The position numbers and the translations under genes are program-made. From Desulforhopalus sp. IMCC35007 (GTDB lineage: Bacteria > Desulfobacterota > Desulfobulbia > Desulfobulbales > Desulfocapsaceae): 64,000 bases of DNA. Below the pieces are notes generated by a model. It did not search any database, was not told the DNA's origin, and was given only the letters and a program-made list of their open reading frames with translations. Where the stretch lies: the NCBI RefSeq assembly GCF_005116575.1, contig NZ_SWCN01000006.1:1-64000 (forward strand). Direction: 5' to 3'. Below, piece by piece: positions 26,194 to 34,457 of this stretch (position 1 is the first letter of the stretch; each line of letters opens with the position of its first letter).

Positions 26194-28665
26194 ATGGCAG
26201 AATTAGAAGAAAAACTATACGGTATCGTCGAGCGGGTCACTTACCATAATTCTGAGAACGGTTGGTCTGTATTACGCGTTTCTCCCTTCAATAGTCCCGC
26301 ATCACTTGAAACGGTCACTGTGCATCAGACAAAGGTCTTTGCCGGAGCTACAGTTGAGTTTTTTGGAACCTGGACCCATCACTCCCAGTTTGGCCGGCAA
26401 TTTAAGGCCGATCGGGCCATAGAGAAAAAGCCGGCGACCAGTGCCGGCCTTGAAAAATATCTTGGCTCTGGCCTTATTAAAGGTGTCGGACCGAAAACCG
26501 CCAGAAGAATCGTCAACTATTTTAAAGAACATACCCTAGAGATTTTTGAAAATGATATCGGCAGGCTGGTCGAAGTTGAAGGAATAGCCAAAAAAAAGCT
26601 TCTGATGATTGAAGTCGCCTGGCGGGAACATCGTGCTGTACGAGAAGTGATGATGTTCTTACAGTCCCATGGTATTTCAACCCTTTTTGCCGTCCGTATA
26701 TATAAGAAATATGGAGAGGAGGCTATTGCAAAGGTTGTAGCTGACCCCTACAGGCTGGCCAGTGATTTTTATGGGATCGGCTTTTTCTCAGCCGATAAAG
26801 TAGCACTCTCCATTGGCCTTGATAAGGAGAGTGATCAGCGGCTTAGTGCAGCTATTAGACATATCCTCGCCTCTGCCAGGGATGATGGTCACTGTTTTCT
26901 CAGCTACGAGCAGATAGCAGCAGGTATTGAAAAACTGTTGGAACTCAGCCTTGATGAGCGTCTTGCAGAACTCCTGGCTCACATGGAATCGACCAACCAG
27001 CTTAAGCTGCGGGTTCTTGAAGAAAACCAGATTCCGAAAAATTGTTACTATTCTAAAACCTTGTATTATGATGAAGAATATGTAGCCGGTAAATTACGGG
27101 AAATGATCAACCTGCCTGGCAGAACGAAGGTGGCTGGTGCAGCCCAATGGATTGAAAAGTATTGCAACGGCCAAAAAATACGTCTGAGCAAAGAGCAGAT
27201 GACGGCGGTGAAAACGGCTGCTACGTACAACTTTTCTGTATTGACGGGTGGGCCGGGCTGTGGGAAAACCACCACTACTCTGGCTATCGTGCGACTTCTT
27301 GAGTTTCTTGGAGTCCACGTTGTTCTGGCTGCTCCTACAGGGCGGGCAGCTCAGCGGATGAGTGAGGTGATTGGTCGGGAAGCCAAGACCTTGCATCGGT
27401 TACTGGAATGGCAAAATGGTGGGTTTCAGCGCAATGAGCAGCAGCCTCTTCGTGCGGACTGTCTGATCGTGGATGAGTGCTCGATGCTCGATATCTCTCT
27501 TACTGCCTCACTGCTCAGAGCAGTCCCCCCTGCTTGTCAGGTCCTTTTTATCGGGGATGCTGACCAGTTGCCATCGGTTGGGGCTGGCAATGTGCTCAGG
27601 GATATAATCTCCTCAGGGGCCGTTATGGTCTCCCGGCTTACGGAAATATTTCGCCAGGCAAAAGCCTCTAAAATAATTCATTATGCCCACGAAATAAACA
27701 ACGGAAGAACGCCTCGGATTGAATCTCCTTTCAAAAAACCTGAGCTGTGGAAAACCGGAGAAGATTGTCTTTTTTTTGATTCGGATGAAGCAACCCAGGA
27801 ACAGATGAACTTTATCAGCAGGGTGAAGAAACTGAAAGGTTTTGATCTTGAGGCGCGGGAAGAAATGACTTCGCAGGAAGAGCCTCTTTTATATGGTACG
27901 GCAGAGCCCATTGTATCTTCCTATGAGCAGTCCTTTGTTGTGCCTGCAAAATTTCAACATGTGGATCTTCTTGAGGTGAGCAGGGCTGAGACTGCGGTCA
28001 ATGAACTCAAGGCTGTTGTGAAAAAAATCCATCCGTGGTCGACCCTGCATTTTGGCTTTTCAGCAGTTGACGCTGTTATACGGCTGTATACGGACTGGAT
28101 TCCCAAATATTACGGAGCAGGTATTGAGATCCAGATACTCTCTCCGATGACCCGTGGAAGTCTGGGTACCGTGAACCTGAACAAGGTTATACAAAATGCC
28201 ATTAATCCAGAGCGAGCTGGAAAGGCGCAGGTCGTGATAGGTGAACGGGTTCTCCGTGAGGGCGACCGGGTTATCCACAGAAGAAATAATTATGAGCTCA
28301 ATGTTTTTAATGGCGATATTGGCAATATTACGAGTATTGACACCGCAGAGCTTGGTTGCGTAGTACAATTCTTTCCAGATAATCGGGAGGTTATCTATAA
28401 AAAGGATGATATGCTGGAATTAGATCTTGCTTATGCGATAACTATTCATAAATCTCAAGGGAGTGAATTTGAGGCGGTCATTATGCCGCTTCTTACCCAG
28501 CATTTTAAAATGCTGTTTCGAAACTTAATTTATACAGGCCTTACCAGAGCACGAAAGCTTGCCGTTTGTGTAGGCACCAGAAAGGCTCTTGCCATGGCAG
28601 TGCAGCAGGAAGACGGCTGTAAACGTCAGACGGCTTTACAGCAACTCCTTTGCCGTGGTATGTAG
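26194..28665 (+). CDS. recD2: RecD2-type ATP-dependent DNA helicase
   Basis: An 823-residue 5'-3' helicase not associated with RecBC. It has an OB-like N-terminal region, helix-hairpin-helix repeats (GSGLIKGVGPKTARRIVNYF, VEVEGIAKKKL), Walker A TGGPGCGKTTT with K358, motif II IVDECSMLD, GDADQLPSVGAG, and the late motif LAYAITIHKSQGSEF. Relatives are usually about 720-750 residues. The extra length here is an insertion of roughly 80-100 residues between ECLFFDSDEAT-like and IEIQILSPMTRG segments (about residues 535-630). It follows the importer operon by 80 bases and may share its transcript. Role in repair or replication is from the family. Confidence 0.92.
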   Translation: MAELEEKLYGIVERVTYHNSENGWSVLRVSPFNSPASLETVTVHQTKVFAGATVEFFGTWTHHSQFGRQFKADRAIEKKPATSAGLEKYLGSGLIKGVGPKTARRIVNYFKEHTLEIFENDIGRLVEVEGIAKKKLLMIEVAWREHRAVREVMMFLQSHGISTLFAVRIYKKYGEEAIAKVVADPYRLASDFYGIGFFSADKVALSIGLDKESDQRLSAAIRHILASARDDGHCFLSYEQIAAGIEKLLELSLDERLAELLAHMESTNQLKLRVLEENQIPKNCYYSKTLYYDEEYVAGKLREMINLPGRTKVAGAAQWIEKYCNGQKIRLSKEQMTAVKTAATYNFSVLTGGPGCGKTTTTLAIVRLLEFLGVHVVLAAPTGRAAQRMSEVIGREAKTLHRLLEWQNGGFQRNEQQPLRADCLIVDECSMLDISLTASLLRAVPPACQVLFIGDADQLPSVGAGNVLRDIISSGAVMVSRLTEIFRQAKASKIIHYAHEINNGRTPRIESPFKKPELWKTGEDCLFFDSDEATQEQMNFISRVKKLKGFDLEAREEMTSQEEPLLYGTAEPIVSSYEQSFVVPAKFQHVDLLEVSRAETAVNELKAVVKKIHPWSTLHFGFSAVDAVIRLYTDWIPKYYGAGIEIQILSPMTRGSLGTVNLNKVIQNAINPERAGKAQVVIGERVLREGDRVIHRRNNYELNVFNGDIGNITSIDTAELGCVVQFFPDNREVIYKKDDMLELDLAYAITIHKSQGSEFEAVIMPLLTQHFKMLFRNLIYTGLTRARKLAVCVGTRKALAMAVQQEDGCKRQTALQQLLCRGM

Positions 28666-28734
28666 AGCGGCAGGAAGCGTAAATAATGGGCAGGGGTCAC
28701 TTATCTTTAATCTTGATTGGCGAGACTACTACAG

Positions 28735-30609
28735 ATGGAAAATGCGATTAATCTAAAAAACGTATTACGAGGGGTTTCACTTTCTCTCATATTCATTGCT
28801 CTATACCATTTTCTGGTCACAAGCCTTGCCGTGGTGGATATCCAGCTTACCACAGATAACAGAACAAAATTTAAGATCTATTACAGTGATTCCAGTAAAA
28901 GCTGGTCGGAAGACAAGATGGCTGAGATACTCATAAAGCCAGGCAAAAATCACTACTCTCTGCGACTGGCAAATTTGAAGAAGATCAAGGAATTACGTAT
29001 TGATACCTCAGAGGAAATAGCAAATGTCCAGGTCGAAGCTCTTGTAATTTCTCAGCCGGGTTTTGTGCCCATACAGATAAGTTCTCCCAGCCAGTTTGAA
29101 AAAATTGTGGCAGGTGGTGGCATAGAGGATTTCTCCTATTCAGAGAAAGGTTTTCTGGTAAAGCCCTCTTCTCAGGATCCTAATCTGTTTTACCAGCTTC
29201 CTCCTCTGCAACCTGAAAACATTGTTGTTGACCAGTTGGTGCGCAACCTCCTCCTGGCTCTCCTGGCCTTTGCTATTGTTCTGGCCTCGGGAAAGATGGC
29301 AGCTCATGCGAGATTTTTGCTCTCAGCAGGACTTGTTGTGTTGACGCTTATTGCGGTGATGGCAGGGGTGAGTAAGTACAATCAGCATCCTGATGAAGAG
29401 ATTCATGTGAATTCTGCGAAATATTATATTGACCATAATATTCCACCGCAGATCGGCGACCCTGCAGTGGCCGACACCTACAGTCCCTATGGCATGTCAA
29501 GGCTGAATACCGGGGAGATTTCTTATTTTTTCGCCGGAAAGTTTGCCCGAATACTCGAACCGCTTCAGCTGCCAAACTATCTGGTATTTCGCTATTTTAA
29601 TGTGTGCCTTTTTGCCTTTTTGCTGCTAATTGCCCTCTATAAGAAACCTTTTCGTCTCCTTTTGGTACCACTGCTGCTGTCACCACAGATCTGGTATATC
29701 TTCAGCTATTTTAATTCTGAGGGTTTCGCGCTGGTGGTGATTCTTCTTGTTGCCTATCAGATGGTAGTGGAAAAATCTGCATGGAACAGGCTTCTTACAG
29801 TAGATGGTCCCGGTTGCAGGTGGTGGGAGTTAGCTGGCATCGTGATCTTGTTGATAGTACTGTTGCTCCTAAAGGTGAATTTCTACTTTTTTGGTGTATT
29901 TATCTTCCTCTATTTTCTCTGGAGGCTCCTCTATAAAAAAACCTTTTGCGGTAAATCGACATTTTTACGTGTAGCTCTGGTGGCCCTTGCAGGCCTCTCT
30001 ATTTTTGCCGGAATCCGTGTTTATGACAGTGCCATATATGATTTTAAAAAGAGTGAAAAAATTCTGGAAGCAAGAGAAATGTACGCCCACGAGCTATATA
30101 AACCAAGTACACCACTTGACAAGAAATTGTTCTATCTGCAGATGAAAGATAGAGGGATAACCCTGAAGACAATTATCAAAGGTCATCTGTGGGCTGAAAA
30201 AATGTTTCGCACCTCCTTTGGGGAATACGGATATACCTCTGTTGCCGCGTCATTGGGGTATTATGACTTTGTCCGCTATCTGGCGGTTGTTGTATTTCTG
30301 GTGATTTCATTTTTTACCATTAAAAATGGCGGATGGGAGGGGGTGACTCTTTTGCTGATAACAGTGGGAAGTGCGGTCCTTTTGGCTACGGCAACTCTCT
30401 ATCACTCATGGACTGTCGATTTTCAGGCCCAGGGTCGTTATCTCCTGCCTGTTGTTGGTATGTTGTCAGTCTTTGCCTACCAGATGCGGGAAAAACTGGC
30501 CAATCTTCCCAGCGCATTTGTCCTGAGCTGTATGTTTTTGGTCTCCCTCTACAGTTTTATTTTTGTTGGCCTGGCCGGAATAGCAAAGACAGGTTTTGCC
30601 CTTGGTTAA
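28735..30609 (+). CDS. Polytopic membrane protein, DUF2142-like
   Basis: A 624-residue protein. A helix near residues 10-32 is followed by an extracytoplasmic beta-rich domain (about 33-165). A further 9-11 membrane segments start about residue 175. The motif KYNQHPDEEIHVNSAKYYID after the second helix, with its HPDE, is characteristic of DUF2142, a family resembling GT-C glycosyltransferases. A role in transferring sugars to cell-surface polymers is plausible but inferred. The start is uncertain: ATG 28735 has no clear ribosome site, and TTG 28717 is the alternative. The stop codon overlaps that of the convergent gene. Confidence 0.7.
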   Translation: MENAINLKNVLRGVSLSLIFIALYHFLVTSLAVVDIQLTTDNRTKFKIYYSDSSKSWSEDKMAEILIKPGKNHYSLRLANLKKIKELRIDTSEEIANVQVEALVISQPGFVPIQISSPSQFEKIVAGGGIEDFSYSEKGFLVKPSSQDPNLFYQLPPLQPENIVVDQLVRNLLLALLAFAIVLASGKMAAHARFLLSAGLVVLTLIAVMAGVSKYNQHPDEEIHVNSAKYYIDHNIPPQIGDPAVADTYSPYGMSRLNTGEISYFFAGKFARILEPLQLPNYLVFRYFNVCLFAFLLLIALYKKPFRLLLVPLLLSPQIWYIFSYFNSEGFALVVILLVAYQMVVEKSAWNRLLTVDGPGCRWWELAGIVILLIVLLLLKVNFYFFGVFIFLYFLWRLLYKKTFCGKSTFLRVALVALAGLSIFAGIRVYDSAIYDFKKSEKILEAREMYAHELYKPSTPLDKKLFYLQMKDRGITLKTIIKGHLWAEKMFRTSFGEYGYTSVAASLGYYDFVRYLAVVVFLVISFFTIKNGGWEGVTLLLITVGSAVLLATATLYHSWTVDFQAQGRYLLPVVGMLSVFAYQMREKLANLPSAFVLSCMFLVSLYSFIFVGLAGIAKTGFALG

Positions 30610-31805
30610 ATGCTGATTTTGTCGGCTTTTAAAAGATGAGCAATGATAAGGCCAACAGTAAAGCCCCAGGACAGGCTTGTGGTAAGAGTGATTGCGAGAA
30701 TCAGCAGAACCACAAACATCTCTTTTTGCACCATCATATCAAGAATAGACAGGCTTAATTGACTACCAGCAAAGACCAGCAGGACGCCGAGGATGGAGGT
30801 GGGCAGCAGGTGAAGAATTGCAGTGGCATGTTGTCCCAGAAAGAGTGCAAAACAGAGAAAGATTATTCCGATTATTACATTGGAGCCACCTGTACGTGCT
30901 CCAAATTTATAGTGCGCGGCAAGCCCTCCTGCACCATGGCAAAGTGGAATGCCGCCGAGGAGAAAGCATAGGCTATTTGCCAGAGCCATGCTCAGTGTTG
31001 TTGCTTTGTAGGTGACTTTTTTTGATTCTTCTCCAAAGTAGTCTTTAGAGAGGTCTGCATTGGCAATGATTGCGTTGCCGATGGTCATGGGCAATTGGGG
31101 GAGTACCAGAACAAAAAAGGCGATCACCAGGTCAGGTTGGCTGGGGAGGCCAAAGGGAAGCAACTCCGGAAGATGAAAGCCGAACTGAACTGCAGTAGTT
31201 ATCCCATTTTTACCCCAAAATATACCAACGAGAAACCCTGCTGAAATCAGGACCAGAGCTGCTGGGTATTTTTTATTGTGCATCAGCAACAGGGTGAGCA
31301 GAGCGCCAGCCGTTCCAAGGAGTACGCCGATGGGCAGTGGGCCAAGGGCACTTATCTTAAGAAAAGGTTCTGCTGAACCCGCGGCGAGCTGTTGGGAAGA
31401 AGTGCCGATGATCAGTTTTAAACCCTGCATCATAAGGAGGGTTCCGGTTGAGACCTGAATCCCTCTGATCACCGCCTTGGGTATCATCCTGCCAATAAGA
31501 TTAATCCCTCCTGAGAGCCCGATAATAAAGAGAAACAGGGAAGTAAGAGCTACTGAGCTGCTGATCTGAGTTGCCGAAATACCCGTTGCTATGGCATAGG
31601 CACTGATAGCTTTCATCGGTTGTACAGGAACAGGAACCCCAAAGTAGAGCCCTGCCCCGATGTAAAAAAGGCCGATGGTAAAGAAAATACCTGTAGCCGA
31701 CATGCCGTTTACAACGATCATTCCCATGGCCAGAGGCAGAAGGGTGCCGAGATCGCCCAGTGAACCGGAAAACTCCATGCGATCAAATTTATACGGTATT
31801 GTCAT
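30606..31805 (-). CDS. MOT1-like sulfate/molybdate transporter
   Basis: A 399-residue hydrophobic protein with about 10-12 membrane segments. It contains the MOT1/SulP-type signatures FSGSLGDLGTLLPLAMG near the N terminus and GLYFGVPVPVQPMKAISAYA after it, plus GGIPLCHGAGGLAAHYKFGA. These motifs recur twice in the family and form the substrate path. Family members take up molybdate or sulfate. I prefer ATG 31805 because the conserved region begins there; a GTG 26 codons upstream lacks a ribosome site. The 3' end shares the TTAA of both stop codons with the convergent DUF2142-like gene. Confidence 0.8.
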   Translation of the reverse strand: MTIPYKFDRMEFSGSLGDLGTLLPLAMGMIVVNGMSATGIFFTIGLFYIGAGLYFGVPVPVQPMKAISAYAIATGISATQISSSVALTSLFLFIIGLSGGINLIGRMIPKAVIRGIQVSTGTLLMMQGLKLIIGTSSQQLAAGSAEPFLKISALGPLPIGVLLGTAGALLTLLLMHNKKYPAALVLISAGFLVGIFWGKNGITTAVQFGFHLPELLPFGLPSQPDLVIAFFVLVLPQLPMTIGNAIIANADLSKDYFGEESKKVTYKATTLSMALANSLCFLLGGIPLCHGAGGLAAHYKFGARTGGSNVIIGIIFLCFALFLGQHATAILHLLPTSILGVLLVFAGSQLSLSILDMMVQKEMFVVLLILAITLTTSLSWGFTVGLIIAHLLKADKISI

Positions 31806-32030
31806 CAGCAGTTCCAAGATTGTGGTCTGAGGCCTGTTTGAGCCTGGTGAATAAGGGTGAAGTCGTCCAGCCGATGAATTCACTTTAATTCAAAACCTGA
31901 AAAAAAACATGATATTTCAACAGGTAAAAGCATCTGATTGTTGATTTGTAACAGGACAAAACTTGTAAACTGACGAGGGTGCATTAAAATAAGCGCAGTT
32001 ATGAACGTGATGTATTAAATGGAGAATACG

Positions 32031-32426
32031 ATGTACATATGTGTAGATTTTGATGGAACTATTGTCGATCATAGATACCCTGAAATAGGTGAAGCCGTTC
32101 CGGGAGCGATAACCTGGTTAAAAAAATTACAAAGATACGGAGTGCGGCTCATCCTGTTTACCATGCGTGGTGAGAGTCAAAAAGGCCGAAATCTTTTGCA
32201 GGAAGCAGTTGATTATTTAGAAGAAAATGGAGTGGTGCTCTATGGGGTAAATAGAAATCCCGACCAGGACTCCTGGACCAATAGTCCCAAGGCCTACGGA
32301 GAAATATACGTTGATGATGCGGCCTTTGGCTGTCCTCTCATCGAAGTAAAAGGGTTTAGTCGTCCATGTGTTGACTGGAAAAAAGTCGGGCCTCATCTTG
32401 AACATATATGTCTGAGTCGACGATAG
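32031..32426 (+). CDS. Small HAD-like phosphatase domain protein
   Basis: A 131-residue cytosolic protein with HAD motif I VDFDGTIVDH and the later YVDDAAFGCPL as a possible acidic motif IV. LILFTMRGES may stand for motif II (T). No cap domain is present. A phosphatase acting on a small metabolite is likely; the substrate is unknown. The ATG at 32031 has GGAG at 32021-32024; the ATG at 32019 is just upstream of that site. The final 71 bases overlap the 3' end of the histidine kinase on the other strand. Confidence 0.7.
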   Translation: MYICVDFDGTIVDHRYPEIGEAVPGAITWLKKLQRYGVRLILFTMRGESQKGRNLLQEAVDYLEENGVVLYGVNRNPDQDSWTNSPKAYGEIYVDDAAFGCPLIEVKGFSRPCVDWKKVGPHLEHICLSRR

Positions 32427-34239
32427 GCACTATTGTCTGCGGTTTCTGCAGCTGGGTGAGGTACATTTCAAGCGCTTTGATAAGTTCTTCGGCCAGGAGA
32501 TAGTTTTTCGCCTTAACGTTACTTGATAAATCGGTGATAAGTGCCGCCAGTCGCCTGAATCCAAACATGCCGCAAACTCCCGTCAGAGCGTGACAGGTGC
32601 TGTAAATCAGGGAGTGATCCATTGCCTGAAGAGCGTTTTTCAGCACCTCTACATCTTTTGTAATTGTCTGGAATATTTGCGGTAGAAGTTCCGTCAGGTT
32701 TGCTGGGATCTCTTCTGCTTTTTCATTTTCAAGACAGTAGCCGATGGCCTTATTTCCCATTTCAACCGGTGGCGGAACCACTTCCTGTTTGCTGGAAAAT
32801 CTGAAGAGAGCCTGAATAAGCTCCCGTTTGAAAAATGGTTTTGTCAGTACTCCGTCAAAGCCAAGCTTCAAAAATTTGTTTTTTTGTTCCTGGAAGGCAT
32901 GGGCTGTAATGGCCAGTATGATTACAGGGGTATCTGTATCATGTTCCTGCTTTCGGATGGTGCTTGTTGCGGTTATACCATCCATGACAGGCATGCGGAT
33001 ATCCATGAGGATGATATCAAATGTCGTCTCGCGTAATCGATCGAGCGCTTCCTGCCCGTTTTCTGCGGTATATACATTTACCGGATAATCCTTCAGGTAT
33101 ACTTTGAGAACTTCAAGATTTTCCAAAATGTCATCGACGACCAGAATCGTCATTTTCGGGAAATTTTCCGGCAAAATGAGATGCGTATCAAAACGAATTT
33201 TTCGTCTTTCCGAGACAACAACCTGCGGAACGGGAAGCGAGCAACGAAATGTGGATCCGTGGCCGAAACGGGATTCAACTGTGAGCTGGCCGCCCATGGC
33301 TTCTGTCAGCTTCTGGCTGATAGCCAGACCAAGGCCTGCACCTCGATGCTGCTGGGAGAGAGAATCGTTGGCTTGGGTAAATCGGTCAAAAATAACCTTT
33401 TGCTGATCTTTTGAGATGCCGACACCTGTGTCCTGTACACTGAAAATGAGGTTCTCCTGTTGTCCTTCATTTTCCGCTATGGTGAGTGTAATGCTTCCCG
33501 ACTTGGTGAATTTTACGGCATTATTGATAAGATTGAGCAGAATCTGGAATATTTTCAAAGAATCCCCGACGCGTTCCATAACAAGTAACGAGTCATGCTG
33601 GACGAGGAAATGGAGATTTTTCGGCAGACAAAGCGGCAGGGCTGAAGTCTCGATCTGGTTGATGATTTCTTGCAGGCTGAAGGGCTCCGGTTCAAAGGAT
33701 ATTTTACCCGCCTCAATTCTTGAAAATTCAAGGATATTGTTCAGAATATCCAGTAATTGTTTACCCGTTAGCCTGAGGCTGTTGAGGTACTGCTGCTGAG
33801 GTGGGGTAAGGGCGGTTTCCGCAAGCAGATGGGCCATACCAAGGATAATGTTCAGGGGAGTTCTGATCTCATGGCTCATATTTGCCAGAAAATCTGATTT
33901 GGAAAGATCTTCCAGGCGTTTTTGTTCATGGAAGAAGCGCAGTTTATCGTTGGTCTCCTGTAAAAGTGCCGATGTCGCTCTGGTATGTTGTTGCAGGGAG
34001 CGGATCTGTTTTTTGGCTGTTTCAAGATCCTGGCGCAGCTGGTCTCGCTCTTTTTCGAGTTGTTCTAGTTTTTTTTTCATTTTTAAAGAAGTATCTTTTT
34101 CCACTGCTTCTGCCCATGGAAATACATGTACTATTACACCGGTAATAGATGTGTTCTGGCCGCTGAAGTCATGAACGTGATTTTTATACCAATAATCTCT
34201 GAAGAGATAAAAACCACAAAAAACGAGAAAAGACTTCAT
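32356..34239 (-). CDS. Hybrid sensor histidine kinase with receiver and Hpt-like domain
   Basis: A 627-residue protein. A short hydrophobic N-terminus is followed by a coiled coil (about 54-110). HisKA carries H123 in MSHEIRTPLN, and the ATPase domain shows N-box LLNLINNAVKFTKSG and HRGAGLGLAI. The receiver aspartate lies in IILMDIRMPVMDG. A C-terminal region resembles Hpt, but its motif is HALTG, where the family usually has HxLKG, so phosphotransfer there is uncertain. No periplasmic sensor domain is seen; the input may be cytosolic. The start ATG is immediately preceded by AGGGGAGAG; a later ATG at 34080 is possible. No partner regulator is adjacent. Confidence 0.85.
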   Translation of the reverse strand: MKSFLVFCGFYLFRDYWYKNHVHDFSGQNTSITGVIVHVFPWAEAVEKDTSLKMKKKLEQLEKERDQLRQDLETAKKQIRSLQQHTRATSALLQETNDKLRFFHEQKRLEDLSKSDFLANMSHEIRTPLNIILGMAHLLAETALTPPQQQYLNSLRLTGKQLLDILNNILEFSRIEAGKISFEPEPFSLQEIINQIETSALPLCLPKNLHFLVQHDSLLVMERVGDSLKIFQILLNLINNAVKFTKSGSITLTIAENEGQQENLIFSVQDTGVGISKDQQKVIFDRFTQANDSLSQQHRGAGLGLAISQKLTEAMGGQLTVESRFGHGSTFRCSLPVPQVVVSERRKIRFDTHLILPENFPKMTILVVDDILENLEVLKVYLKDYPVNVYTAENGQEALDRLRETTFDIILMDIRMPVMDGITATSTIRKQEHDTDTPVIILAITAHAFQEQKNKFLKLGFDGVLTKPFFKRELIQALFRFSSKQEVVPPPVEMGNKAIGYCLENEKAEEIPANLTELLPQIFQTITKDVEVLKNALQAMDHSLIYSTCHALTGVCGMFGFRRLAALITDLSSNVKAKNYLLAEELIKALEMYLTQLQKPQTIVPIVDSDIYVQDEARLFSSQHMDD

Positions 34240-34457
34240 CTCTCCCCTGCTGCGTTATAAACAATTATCCTTGAAAAAGACCCCAGCAAGACTAAATTCA
34301 TGGAGAAACTTTAGGACATTAATGCTACTATACGCTGCAAAAATGTGTAACCTCGCTGATACTGCATGAAGAAAAAGACCAGTCTGTAATGTTCCCCAAT
34401 ATATACACAACAGTTCATAATCTGTTTTAACTGCTTCTCAATATAAAGGAAAATATC

